From Przewalskia tangutica (taxonomy: Eukaryota; Streptophyta; Magnoliopsida; Solanales; Solanaceae): 64,000 bases of DNA. The stretch covers positions 68,167,593 to 68,231,592 of the forward strand of contig CM056738.1 in assembly GCA_029844215.1 (NCBI GenBank), read 5' to 3'. This document shows, piece by piece, positions 36,197-47,869 of this stretch. The notes beneath the pieces were generated by a model. That model did no database searches. It was not told the DNA's origin and saw only the letters and a program-made list of their open reading frames with translations. The position numbers and the translations under genes are program-made. The first letter of the stretch is position 1; every line of letters begins with the position of its first letter.

Positions 36197-37006
36197 ATAT
36201 AATATGAATGATATGAAAATTGTTACACCTCATGTTTTTTTTGCATTGTCGTTATCATAATATTAAACTACATAGGCTCGAAGATGATCGAATCCCTCCA
36301 AGGTAGTAATAAAGGTTTATGGAAGTGTTAAGTAAGTTTCGGGAAGGTTTAAGACTAACCAGATCGATGGAAGTAAGTTTCGAGGAAGTTCAGCAAAATG
36401 TCATTGTCCGGAGTACTCTTCGAATCGCAGAGCATGACCTGCGAATCACAAACTAGTCGTAGATGAAATGACAGGAATTCGGGGTGGTTTGGGAAAGGAC
36501 CGCGACCCCAACATGCGAACTCAGACCTTGTTGCAAAGTTGTAAAGTCCTGAAAAAAAGTTCAACTCACTATATATTCTGCATAGCACAAAACAAAACAC
36601 TTAGTATAATCATAAAAGGATTAGTTGGAGTTTGAAAGTTCATTTATAGTACGAAGCAACAAAAGGTGAGTTCTCCCACTCATAACTCTTAGTATAATTC
36701 TTTATTTTAAGTTACAATACATGTTAGAATATAGTCCAGATGTTAAAGGAATGATCATGAAATTATTATTAATAGATTATTTAATAACTAGTTTGGGTCA
36801 TAAAATTATAATTTGTTTCGCTGAGTTATACTTGTTAGAATTGGATGAAATATTACAGGATTGTACATCTCTCCTTCATGATCAGATTTAGCCCAAGAGG
36901 GGATAAAACCGACATACGGTTTGAGGGTTATCGCAGTTTAAAGTTTCTGCCTCAGATCGAATGAAATCCGGGAGGCAGAACGTACAACAGAATAAACGTA
37001 CATATT

Positions 37007-37735
37007 GGTGAAGAATCTGAAAAATTGTGCTGAATAAAAGTTCTAGATTTCTCTATTTTAGATAGTTTGAGACCTTGCAGAGATTAATCTGACTTACGGA
37101 TAAATAATTATGACTATTTTAAGATTGTGTCTTGTTTTACAAAAATCTGGCGAAATAGTTTTCTGAGAGTTGTTAAAATAAAATAACTGAATATTTCGGT
37201 GATGAATCTAAAAAATGTTTCTGAATAATAGTTCTAGACAGTTTGATACTTTATAGAGATTAATCCGACTTACGAATAAAAATTTATGACTGTTTTAAGA
37301 TTGTGTCTTGTTTTACAAAAATCCGGCAAAATACTTTTCTAAGAGTTGCTAAAATAAAAGAACTGAATGTTTTGGTGGCAAATCTGAAAAGTTTTGCTGA
37401 ATAAAAGTTTTGATTTCTCTGTTCTCGACAGTTTGAGACTTTACAGAGATTAATCGGACATACGGATAAACAGTTATGACTGTTTTTAGATTGTGTCTTG
37501 TTTTACAAAAAAATCTGGCGAAATAGTTTTCTGAGAGTTGTTAAAATAAAATAACTGAATGTTTTGGTGAGGAATCTGAAAATTTATGCTGAATAAAAGT
37601 TCTAGATTTATCTGTTCTCGACAGTTTGAGACTTTCCAAAGATTAATCCGACTTACGGATAAAAAGTTATGAATGTTTAAAGATTGTGGCTTTTTTACAA
37701 AAATTCTTCGAGACAATTTTCATAGGGTTGTTTCG
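37007..37735. repeat. Four tandem units of about 176-192 bp in LTR A
   Basis: Units start near 37007, 37199, 37374 and 37566. Each has GCTGAATAAAAGTT, GACAGTTTGAGACTTT, GATTAATC(C/T)GACTTACGGAT, TTATGACTGTTTTAAGATTG and GTCTTGTTTTACAAAAATC. The third unit lacks about 16 bp. Confidence 0.92.
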
Positions 37736-38054
37736 TGCGTGAATTTGTACTAGTCACACTAAGCATTTCTAGAGGTAACTTGGGATAGTGATAAGATACG
37801 CGTGTTATATCCGACTAGGCATAATAAACAACTTATTTGAAGTTACGATTCAAGAGTTATAACCCTTACAAGTGGAAAGGGCGAAAAGTTGAAAAAGGAA
37901 ACATTATTTGAATGTTCTGAAAATATTACAATTTGTTATACAAATAGATTTTGTGTCGGTGTATAAGTTTAGCCATACAGTTAATATGATAGAAATCTTG
38001 GTAATGTAAATAGTTTTGCTATCACCTACGGGACTATATCGTTACACACTTATT

Positions 38055-38228
38055 GCCTTCGGGGCTATTCAAATATACTTGTCTTCGGGGCTATTCAAAT
38101 AACTTGCTTTCTTTCGAGGCTATTCATATACATTTGTCTTCGAGGATATTCAAATACACTTGCCTTCGGGGCTATTTACATATATTTGCCTTCGGGGATA
38201 TTCAAATATTTTTGCCTTCGAGGCTATA
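38055..38228. repeat. Short tandem array, about 26-bp unit, in LTR A
   Basis: About seven degenerate units of TGCCTTCGGGGCTATTCAAA with small length changes. Confidence 0.85.
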
Positions 38229-38232
38229 ATTG

Positions 38233-38490
38233 AAATGCATTGGATCGGGTTACACGGACCGCAACAAATATATAAATGCATTGGATCGGGTTGCACGGAC
38301 CGCAATAAATATATAAATGCATTGGATCGAGTTGCACGTACCGCAACAAATAAATATATAAATGCATTGGATCAGGTTGCACGCACCGCAACAAATAAAT
38401 ATATAAATGTATTGGATCAGGTTGCACGCACCACAACAAATAAATATATAAATGCATTGGATCGGGTTGCACGTACCGCAACAAATATAT
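38233..38490. repeat. Six-unit tandem array, 41-45 bp, in LTR A
   Basis: Units begin with AAATGCATTGGATCGGGTT at 38233, 38274, 38315, 38360, 38405 and 38450. The step grows from 41 to 45 by addition of AAAT. Because 45 is divisible by three, both strands show long repetitive open frames that are not genes. Confidence 0.92.
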
Positions 38491-39611
38491 AATATGTTAT
38501 ATGGGATAAAGTATGAGTACTGGTTAAACTAAGTGTTTCGTAGAATGAGTGGGGAGGAGATTTTGCACGTCAATATTTATTAGCTTATATAATGGAAGTG
38601 TTGTAATTTGTTTTTCACAACATGTTTATTATGTTAATAATATGATTGTAATTAGAATATTGTGAGGTTACTTTGGATTGTAAGGCGAGGTTCTCACTCA
38701 GCCCTGTATGGTAGGGCTGATTCTTTTATCTAACATGTTTCAGGAAAGAACGATAAGGGGAAGGTTCTGCAACAAAGTGATCGTCCCGCAGTCCCATTAG
38801 TTTCACCAATCCATTGCTTTGGATTTGGTGACTTTCATTCTTAAATAAGTAGGTGGAAGAAGTTAGTCTCATTATCTCGAGGGATTCCCCATATGAGATG
38901 GTTTCCTTTCAAACTTCTAAATTTCTATTTCCATATGTGGAATTTCCATTGAGTCTAGGTAGAAGTTATGGTTGCACGAGAATGGTCTAGAACTCTTATT
39001 AATTAAGTATAGAACATTTTTACTTTATTGTTATTACTACTTCCGCACTTAAATAAAGGTTGAATTTGGAAAGGATTGTATTAAAATGGCTCGCCTGGGA
39101 AAAGTGAAAGTTGTCTAGGTGCCATCACGCTGTTACACCCCGAAATTTCAGGGCATGTATTTAAGAACTTACGAAAGGAATAAGAGATGAATCTGGGAAG
39201 ATAAGTTGGCGGAATGTTTTGGACAAATTTTAGCCAACTTTGGAGCAGTATATATAAAGGTATATTAGGAGTTTTTGGATGTTTCAAAGGCCAAACATGA
39301 GGTTCGGTGAGTCTTGTTTCCAACGCAACCAACCGCTCGTCGATAGGACATCGGAGTAGAAAGTTATGGACGTTACAAGTACAGTGGGTCAGATGAACAG
39401 GAAAGTGTTTTCAGTCAGGCTCCACGGCCGGAGCGCCGCGGCCGTAAATGCGAAGTATTCGAGTTGCAGCGTGCGGCGCCTGCGAGCAGCGGCGCCAAGC
39501 GCGGATTTTTCGCGAAATTGGGGAAAAATCAGAAGATATTTTGTGTGAAGGCCCATGGGAGGGCGACAAGTGTCCCTTCCATCTTGTGGACCAAGAAAGG
39601 TCTTATTTATT

Positions 39612-39635
39612 GACCAAGTCTTGCAAGACTTGGTC
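39612..39635. promoter_or_regulatory. 24-bp perfect palindrome at the expected transcript start of LTR B
   Basis: GACCAAGTCTTG followed directly by its reverse complement, just after TCTTATTTAT. Shorter forms occur at the same place at 14343-14365, 20744-20759 and 46491-46505. Confidence 0.75.
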
Positions 39636-41127
39636 ATTTGCAAAGATTCATCTTAAAGGAAATCCCTCTTCTCTCATCCCTAAAAATTTTAAGAACCCTA
39701 AACCTAGTGAAATCTTTGGTGAGGCGGCAAGAAGATAAAGTGTTGATAATCTTGTAGAGGGTTCGTGTGGATGATTTTAACAAGAAAAGGAGCTGCGAAA
39801 AAAGGGCTTTAGTGGACGAAATCTTAAACGTAAAATTCCCTCTCCTCTTGGAAGTAAATTAGGATACATGAAATAGTTGATATGGATCATGTGAATTGTA
39901 TATTGGAGTTTAATAAGTGATTATAGTTGTTGAGATTGGTTGCGACTGTATAACAGGAGAAAACGATTATATGGATTAAAAAGGAATTGGAAAAGATTTT
40001 ATGCGGTTGTACCTTGTAGTCGAAATGATATTTAAGATTGGACTGTTTTATATGAATTGTGGGGCAGAATTTTATACGTCCTGAAAGGCGTATAATCCCC
40101 TTTGATTGGTTGGTTATTGATTATCGGGCCTTGAAAAAGGTGGAAATGCATGTAGAAACAAAGGGGGTGCTGCCCGATTTTTCGTAGAATAGGAGACCAT
40201 ATACTTAGTATTATTATACGTTAGAAACTAGAAGTTGATAGTCGTGTTGTGGCCATTATAGGTTGACAATTCTACGTGCGGCGTTTTCGACTTAGTTTGT
40301 GGATTTAGCCGGAAAGGTGTGTGAATCATCTCCTCTTCTTCTAGCATGATTTCTTATGATAAAGAAAGTAAGTCCTACTCCTTAAATGATCCACTCATTG
40401 ATTGTACTTGGATTGCCTAATATAGAAGTTGTTCTATATATTTCCCTGATTGTACTTTGGATGTTTAAATTGGAAGTTGTTATAATCCATTCCCTTAATG
40501 AAGTTTGGATTTTCAAAAGTGAAGGTATTTTACTTGAAGTACATAGAGTCTTGAAAAGGAAGTGGTTTCCAAATCCTTTGGCTAGTGTCTTAGTTCCAAA
40601 ACCTAAAGGTTGTTATAATGACTTTAGGGGAGTCAAAGGAGTGATTTACTTAATTGATTTAAAAGAGGAGAAAAGACATGATTTAAACAGAAGTAACTTG
40701 TTTTAAAGGTGTGAGTTACTTGAGATTTTAAAGTAGAAGAAACTTGATTTCTAAAGATAAGAGACTTGAAGTATTTTGAAAGTTATGTAACTTGATTTGA
40801 AAGTATATGATACTTGATTTTAAAAGTATAATTCTCTTGGTTATAAGAAGAATGAATTTGTCTAAAACAATAAATGGTTATAACGACTTTATGGGAAGTT
40901 TGTTATAACGGTTTTATGGAAGGTTAAGAAAATTGTCTATTTTGATTGATAGGCATGAGTTGCCTAGGTTGTGAAATTTCAAGTTACTTAGTTTCAAAGC
41001 CTTGAAATGAATTTCTAAAAGTGTAGTAACTTATTTTTTAAAAAAATAGACATGCCTTGATACTACGGGTGTTAGTATCTTGGGGTTTTATATAGAGAGG
41101 AGTCTTTTGAAAAGAATGTACGTAAGT

Positions 41128-41580
41128 AGTACTTTGGCTTGTTTAAATGAGAATTTTTCCATTTGTGCCTTGATAGTACTTTGGCTTGTTTAAATGAGAA
41201 TTTTTCTATGTATGCCTTGATAGTACTTCGGCTTGTTTAAATGAGAACTATTCTATTTGTGCCTTGATAGTACTTTGGCTTGCTTAAATAAGGATTTCTC
41301 TTGGTATATGTAAAAAAAAGAAGGCATGGTAATTCTCTTGGTATATGTAAAAAGAAGGCATGGTAATTGTCTTGGTATATGTAAAAAGAAGGCATGGTAA
41401 TTGTCTTGGTTTATGTAAAAAGTAGGCATGATAATTGTTTTGGTTTGTGTGAATGCATGGTATTGTCTTGGTTTATGTAAAAAGGAAAGGCATGGTATTG
41501 TCATGGTGTGAAAGGCATGGTATTGTCATGGTGTGAAAGGCATGGTATTGTCATGGTGTGAAAGACATGGTATTGTCTTG
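41128..41580. repeat. Three successive minisatellites in LTR B
   Basis: Units of exactly 47 bp start at 41128, 41175, 41222 and 41269 (AGTACTT.GGCTTG). About four units of 33-37 bp follow at 41299-41440 (TTGGTATATGTAAAAAGAAG). Then come 25-bp units at about 41485-41580 (AAAGGCATGGTATTGTCATG). Confidence 0.88.
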
Positions 41581-42777
41581 GTTTGCTTGCATATGGGTTG
41601 CTCATATAGACATTCGTGCAAGTGTCATATTTTCACATCTCTGCGTCCCTTCATAAAGGGCCAGCAACTGGTTTCAAGGATACCATGGGGTAGCTCCCCA
41701 TGGGGGTGAGTGGTACACACTCACGGCGGGTCGGTATTTGACTCGGGCGGGTTAAATTTCCGGGATATATATAAGCCATGGATTAGCTATCCGTGATGCG
41801 AGTATCGTGTAGCTATGACTCATTGCGGATCCACATGACCTATGCTGGTGAAATAGTCCATTGCGGGTGAAATAGTCCTATGATAGGTTGCATTATAACA
41901 CAGAGGGTGGTTGACACTGGCCCTGGCACGGCCTTCATGTTTTGAAACGGTTGTGATTTCATTAATGAAAGGGTGATGTGTGTGTATGACTTAAAGTGGA
42001 ACAGTTGGTCTCATTGTTAAAAGCATAACTTAAAAAGGTGAAAATGATTGCATTACTCTCATTGATTGTAAGGTTCGGTATTATATCATGGACTGCCGGC
42101 AGTGAGGAAGGATTCCACGGGCATGATTGATGTTATGGGCGTGAGACCCATGGTTATATCTGAGTAATGACTTTGAGGGCATGCGTCCCTGATTTGACAT
42201 GACTGTTTATGTATTGTGTACTGTAGGTTTTGTCTATCATATATGTCTCCTGTTTTATATGTGAACTGTGTGATCTCCTTTCTGATTTCATGTTTCACAT
42301 ACTTGGTACATTCTTGTCATCGACCTCCTTGAAGTGCGTTCATCTGCATGAGTTTAGGTACAGATTTGGTGATCTGCGGTGTAGGACCACCTTTCGAGTT
42401 TTGGATAGCTCCATCTGCTCGAGGAGTTTATCATTTTGGTATATATCCTTGATGCGAGCTTTTATGCGATTATGGGTACGACGGGGCCTTGTCCCGTCAT
42501 AGTTCCGTAAAACTCTTAGAGGTCTGTATTCATATGTGGGATTGGACTCGTGTACAGTGTAGTGTCTACTGATTATGTATATTATATGGCAGCCTTGTCG
42601 GCTTTTCCCTTGCATGTTCATTGGTTTAAAAAAAATGAGGTGTTATTTAGTTCCGCGATTTATTTGTGTTAGTTAGGTAGAAGGGTGCCCAGGTAGGGCA
42701 CCAGTCACGGGCCCAGGGTTCGGGGCGTGACATCATACCCTAAGGGAAGACTTGAGAAAATTTGGGGCGTGATAAGT

Positions 42778-42789
42778 TGGTATCAGAGC
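42778..42789 (+). other. Primer binding site of element E5
   Basis: TGGTATCAGAGC, three bases after the LTR A end, complementary to Met-tRNA. Non-coding leader follows to about 43000. Confidence 0.88.
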
Positions 42790-42999
42790 TAAACCAGGTT
42801 AGGATATTCTAGGAAATTTCTTCGAGTTGGGTGTTTGAACGGTTACTTATTGTGACGGTGTGCGCGCCACCTTAGTAATAAGTGAACGGGATAACATCCT
42901 AAACAGTTTCACTTTCTTCATACTCTTCTTGTGCCTATATTGAGCCTTTTCAAATACTTGGTTCTCGTACTACCTCCTTCAAAGGATTATGGAAGGGGA

Positions 43000-43760
43000 T
43001 GTGCAATGATAAACTAAATTTTAGAAGAAATCACTCCCCGATGTCACCACCGACGACGTGGGAAGACTTCAGAGTAGAATTATTGAAAAGTATATGCCTA
43101 ACACCCGAAAAAATGCGCTCAGACGTGAATTTGAACAATTGAAACAAGGGGACCTCAGTGTGCAAGAATACGGTACTCAATTCATGAGATTGTCGGCATA
43201 CAACACACACATTGTTCCTACGGAAAGGGAAAAGGTAAAAAGATTTGTTGAGGGTTTAAACCCGAACCTGGCAGAGAAGATAATGGCATTAGCCAATTAT
43301 TGGACTTACCTTCAGACCATCGACATGGCGATGAGTGTAGAAAATTTTGCTAAAGCAAAAAGAGAGTATTCGCAGAAGAGGCTTCGATCGTTAGGATCCT
43401 TTAATCATATCAGAACCAGAGGCAAAAGGGTATTAGGGGTTCTTCAAAACTGAGTCAGTCAGTAGGTCAGTCTTATTTCAGGCCCCAGAGGCATAGATGG
43501 GTCAATAATCAAGGTGGAAAGGTCAAGGCCGCCAACCCTATTGCAAGAGGTGACAAACCGGTCTATAAGGTTTGTCAAAAGAAATATGTTGGAGAATGTT
43601 GGTTCTCACCGAAAGGATGTTACAACTGTGGCGAAATAGACCACTATGCCAGGGATTGCAAGAGAAGAATTCAAACTTGGTTTTCTCATGGGAGGTCAGA
43701 AGCAACAACAACTACCATAAACGAAATCAGGGAAACCAGTCCCGACAGAGTCAGTGAGCT
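43000..43760 (+). pseudogene. gag of gypsy element E5 (broken)
   Basis: The capsid region (Retrotrans_gag type) is read from about 43040 in shifting frames, then in one frame at 43058-43453: EKYMPNTRKNALRREFEQLK, GDLSVQEYGTQFMRLSAYN, EKVKRFVEGLNPNLAEKI. The ATG at 43058 is not the true start, because homology (TWEDFRVE) begins further upstream in another frame. A zinc knuckle CYNCGEIDHYARDC follows at about 43619-43660 in yet another frame. It differs from T1-T3 gag, so E5 is a different gypsy lineage. Confidence 0.82.
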
Positions 43761-43769
43761 CAACAGTCC

Positions 43770-44480
43770 AATAATCCTAACCGGTTTTACGTTTTTCCCT
43801 AAGGAATGAGGCAGAGGCATCTAATGTGGTGGCCACGTGTATTTTGTTGGTCTCAAGTATTTATGCACTTGTATTATATGATCCTGTCTCTACATTTTCG
43901 TATTTGTCGATGGATTTTGCTAAGAATCTACATGTAGAACCTTCCTGTTGAAGTGAACCCTTTGAGGTCATGACACTAGTGGGGGCCTCAATTTGGGCCT
44001 CTCGGGTGATTAAAAATTTCCCATTATAAGTAAATGGCAGAGAAACAATAGCATACATAGTATTATTTTATTTGGTGGACTTTGACATTCTTTTGGGTAT
44101 GAATTGGCTGTCAACATGTTATGCCACGTTCGATTGCCGACAAAAGGTTGTAAAATTATCTTTTCCCGGAGAATCAGAAGTTTTTATAAAGGATGAAATT
44201 GGGACACCCTTGAGTCGACTTATTTCCTATCTTAGGGATATTTTGACATAATACCATATTGATTCTGTAAAAGCGTCTCTCTTATTCCACTGTTTGAGCT
44301 CTCAAAATAGTTGTATAGATCAACTTCTCCAATTAAAAACAAACATGATAATGTACATAGGGGAAGAAACATGATCAATGGTTATAGGGGCATCAACGTT
44401 TTTAAAGGGAACATCGTTTCATTCTAGAGTAACAACACTTTCTACTTTAGCGGATCGAAGGTTACTTCATAGTGGAGTGA
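43770..44480 (+). pseudogene. Protease remnant of element E5; pol missing
   Basis: Near 43840-43930 a frame reads LYDPVSTFSYLSMDFAKNLH, where the aspartic protease DSG/DPG motif has Val for Gly. Near 44075-44200 VDFDILLGMNWLSTCYATFD matches the second protease block of T3. Stops interrupt both. No RT, RNase H or integrase follows; the sequence changes to an LTR fragment near 44480. Confidence 0.75.
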
Positions 44481-44840
44481 AGTGACAAGAAGTTCAAAGG
44501 GGACAACCAAGTTAAGAAATTATTAAAAGGATTGACACGTTGCAGCTATCCGAAGGATTGTAGCAAGGTATGTTAAGGCAAATTCTTCTTTCTTTTGGCA
44601 TTTTCTAAGTACGAAACGCAAACGTAATAGTGTCTCATAAATGATTTTACTCTTAGTAGTTAATATTGTTCATGTTATTTATTCCTATTTTAAAGTATGT
44701 GTAAAAATGTTCCTAAATCCTTTTTGAGGTATATGGGAAAGATGTTAATGTTCATAATGTTACTCGGGGGTATATGATGATAATTATACCCACAGAGGTC
44801 GATATGATATGATGCCCACAGAGGCTAAAGGAATACGGCG

Positions 44841-44876
<36 letters not shown>

Positions 44877-45437
44877 CCGCATTGTGCATGACACTTAGGC
44901 ATATTATGGCCCTCAGAGGTATTCTACACATACATGATACTTTGGTTGTTCCTGTCTCAAGTTACTTTCATGTATCTATTATGCTATTTTTCATGCATGG
45001 CATACTCGGTACATCAGTAGTACTAACGTCCCTTTTTTCAGGGGAAGCTGCATTTCATGCCTGCAACTCACGTAGGCAAGGCGACAACCCGCATTAGTAG
45101 GTTGCTGACTTAGTGGATATTGGAGCACTCCTCTTATTTTGGAGTGTCGGTATAATCTTGGTACGATATTTGTTTTGCATGTACATATGAGTATGGCGGG
45201 GCCCTGTCTTGACCTTATGATGCGTACTCTTTATAGGATTGTAGGCAGTTGTCCTGTGCATAGTAATCGTGTATGACCTTGTCGGACTTACAATGTATAT
45301 ATACATGGATTGGGTTATTCTGTTTGTAAGATTTATGTAGTTCCTTTTCAGTTATCATTTCTATGTATCAGCAGGGTATTTGGTGACGGCAAGTAGGGTC
45401 CGGGTGCCCGTCATGGCCATCCGGTTTGAGTTGTGAC
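44481..45437 (+). mobile_element. LTR end fragment of another Tekay-like element (E6)
   Basis: Contains AAG|GTATGTTAAGG near 44571, CCACAGAGG units (44795-44930) shared in reverse with 27376-27420, a (TA)n tract (44842-44874), the conserved GGTACATC...GTACT to GGCGGGGCCCTGTC series, and the LTR end GAGTTGTGACA (45437). The LTR start is missing. Confidence 0.7.
44842..44874. repeat. (TA)n microsatellite
   Basis: About 16 uninterrupted TA units inside the LTR fragment. Confidence 0.95.
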
Positions 45438-45654
45438 AAACTTGGTATCAGAGCAGATCTGTCCTTTGGAGTGTACAAGTCGTGTCTAGTATAGTCTTGT
45501 TAATGAGTGTATTGTGCACCACACTTATAGACAGAAAGCTACCGGCATTTAGGATGGTTACTTTCCATTCTTGTTCTAGATCGTGCATTAGAGCTGAGTT
45601 ATAAGCAGTCCACTCCTAACCTGTCTCATGTTTATGATTCCAGCAATGCCTACA
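45438..45654 (+). other. E6 primer site, leader and first gag codons
   Basis: TGGTATCAGAGC at 45443-45454. The leader resembles T3 15070-15258 (GTGCACCA.AC.TATA, ATCGTGC.TAGAGCTG). A strong acceptor-like TTTATGATTCCAG lies just before CAATGCC, so the gag ATG is at 45646. Gag is cut off after three codons by the next fragment. Confidence 0.75.
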
Positions 45655-45995
45655 TGTTACGACCCGACGGGCCGCGACCCGGTGCCCTAATTGGACATCT
45701 TTATACTGACCTATCACATATAATCAGAATGATACTAAGGGCAATAAATACAACATGTACCAGAATGCTGATAACACAATATATATATGGGTGAACCTGT
45801 CACCTGAGGAATCATAGCTAATTCATATAACAACATAGGCAAGACGACAAGGCTGCCTCCGTATACGAAAATATCTAACCATATCCTTACATCTGACCAA
45901 AACACATATATATGTACCAAACACGTCTACCACTCACACCTGTCTACAGACCTCTAAGAGTATGATAGTGAAAAATGACGGGACAGGACCACGCC
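45655..45995 (-). mobile_element. Minus-strand LTR end fragment
   Basis: TGTTACGACCCGACGGG at 45655 is the reverse of an LTR end (GGGTCGTAACA). It is followed in reverse by the terminal hairpin region and CTACAGACCTCTAAGAG (45942-45958). It stops where a plus-strand LTR begins. Confidence 0.7.
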
Positions 45996-47869
45996 TATTA
46001 CACCACGTAGTTCCAGGGCATATAAGTGAGAACGTAAGTAAGAAAATAAGATGTGAAGGTTGGAAGGAAAGTATATTTATATTTTCGGATATGGAAAAAA
46101 TTTGGAAAAAAATGTGACGATGAGAATTAATATTAGTGGCTGAATTCTTTCCAAATGGAGTTATGGACTTTGTATTGTATTACTAAATCTTGGGATTAAG
46201 AATATGAGCCAATTGAAAATTTCACAATTTTGGGAGGGGGGGGGGGGGGGTTCCATCGAAAATATTATGATTTGGCTAAGTATTGGATTAACGTTTTGTG
46301 AAGAGATTAGTGTGGATTAATTAAGTCTTGGTATTATGGTGTGTGTCCATCAAAAATATTAAGATATGACTAAGTGTGGGAGATATTTTATGTATTGCAA
46401 GATTGGCTAAAGTGTGGAGATATTTTCATTGTGAAGACAAGTGGACAAGTGGGTCCCCCATCAACTTGACTTGTACACATAATATATTACAAGTCTTGAA
46501 GACTTAGCTCACAAAATATCTTCATCCAACCCCTATTCTCTCTTCCTTAGCCTTAAGATTTTGAAATCCATAGCCATGAAGAACAAGAGTTACTTATTTT
46601 ACATGACTAAGCTCCTTAACCAAGTTCTAAGCCAAGGTTAATACTCCACAAGTTGGTCACGGTTTTGGGCCAAATTTGTCTTGAAATTCTAAGCTTGAAG
46701 ATGAACTTTTTGGAAGTAAAACAAGAAAGGAAGATGGTTACAAGCTTGTAGAGGTTACATGTGTGTGATTGCAACTTGAAGAAGTGGAGCTAAGACAAAA
46801 TTGTGGGCCGAAAGTTAGTGGACTGTTTTGGGCGAATTTGAGGTATGATTTCTTCCTCCTTTTCAAGTAATTGGATATTACATGATGTTATAGTTAAGGG
46901 ATGAACATGTATTAAGTGAAATGGAGAATAAGAAATGCATAAGACTATTTTTGGCATGTTAGCCGAATTGGGACAGTTTTGGTGTCGATTGTATTCGTTG
47001 GTTATTGTTGTTGTTATCGTCACTACTTGCATGTTAAAATGAAGGAATATTGTTGTTGATAAGTTAATATGGTTTATATTAAAGTGTTGAGACTTGAATT
47101 GGAATATAAAGGATTATTGAAAATGGCTTTCGTTGTAGTTGTTTGGCCGAGACTTGTATAAAACTATTGGATATTGTTTTGCAGTTTTAAGGGACTGTTT
47201 TGTGGCGTATAATGCTGGAAATTCAGCCACCTATATGCATGTTTAAATGTGGTAAAAGCTAATGTAAGTCCAAAAGGAATAAGGGCATAGAAAGGTGTTG
47301 AAAGACCTCACATTTTACCCTCGTTATTGTTGGATTGTGGACTGTTTTTATGGATTGTTTTTCCGAGATTGTGGACTGTTTTTACGTGAGAAATAGATGT
47401 GTGAATCACCTTGATTAACTGTTAGGTTGTGCCCTTAATTAGTGCTTGGTTATTGATGAATTTGGCCTTCTTGAAAGGTGGAAAAGTACGTATAAGTAGG
47501 GGAAGTGCTGCCCGAATTTTTAGAGGAAAAGAGAGTCATTATGTGGTATATGTCTTATACTAGTATCATGAGGTTGATAGATGTGTTGTTGTCATTATAG
47601 GTTGAAGTACCTATTTGGGACATATTCTACTTGTCGTGTTGGTTAGTCGTCAATAAGGTATGTGAACCTCTTCCTTCCTTCTTTTGGCATGTTCTACGTA
47701 TGAAATATACATGTGATATTGTTTCATGATTCATTCTACTCTTAGAAGTTAAGGAGTATTCATGTTATTGATTCTATGCTAAAGGCATGTCTAAGTTATT
47801 CCTAAGTCATTACCAAGTCTTATGGGAGATGTTGGTAAGAGTTTTTAGGAAGTATTGGAGTCGAGTTGA
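45996..47869 (+). mobile_element. T3-family LTR C, front part
   Basis: Starts TATTACACCACG (first bases mutated from TGTTACACCCCG) and follows T3 LTR 20420-21273 and 24831-25340 without the S1 insertion. This provides the empty site for S1 near 47175. It has a TATA-like region near 46480, a palindrome 46491-46505, a 15-base G run (46236-46250), a donor AG|GTATGA at 46842 and a candidate mini-exon 47601-47657. Confidence 0.82.

Larger units (their letters stand above)
39131..42732 (+). mobile_element. Solo gypsy LTR B (3.6 kb)
   Basis: Runs TGTTACACCCCG to GGGGCGTGACA and interrupts LTR A. The first 260 bp match the T2 LTR, including TTTCCAACGCAACCAACCG and TAGAAAGTTATGG (39317-39370). It contains a start-site palindrome (39612-39635), CpG-rich block (39420-39505), candidate mini-exon 40262-40316, minisatellites (41128-41580) and hairpins (about 42308-42702). 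No target duplication is evident (CACGC and TCATA). Confidence 0.85.
36221..42774 (+). mobile_element. 5' LTR A of gypsy element E5, split by LTR B
   Basis: Starts TGTTACACCTC at 36221 and reaches 39130. It resumes at 42733 and ends GGGGCGTGATA at 42774, next to a primer site. About 2.95 kb without LTR B. The interior differs from the Tekay LTRs here and carries three tandem arrays (37007-37735, 38055-38228, 38233-38490). Confidence 0.78.

Noticed and set aside
38160..38492. Regular direct repeats that might suggest a CRISPR-like array, and long open frames
   Set aside because: The units are contiguous tandem repeats without unique spacers, in plant LTR DNA; frames follow from the 45-bp unit.
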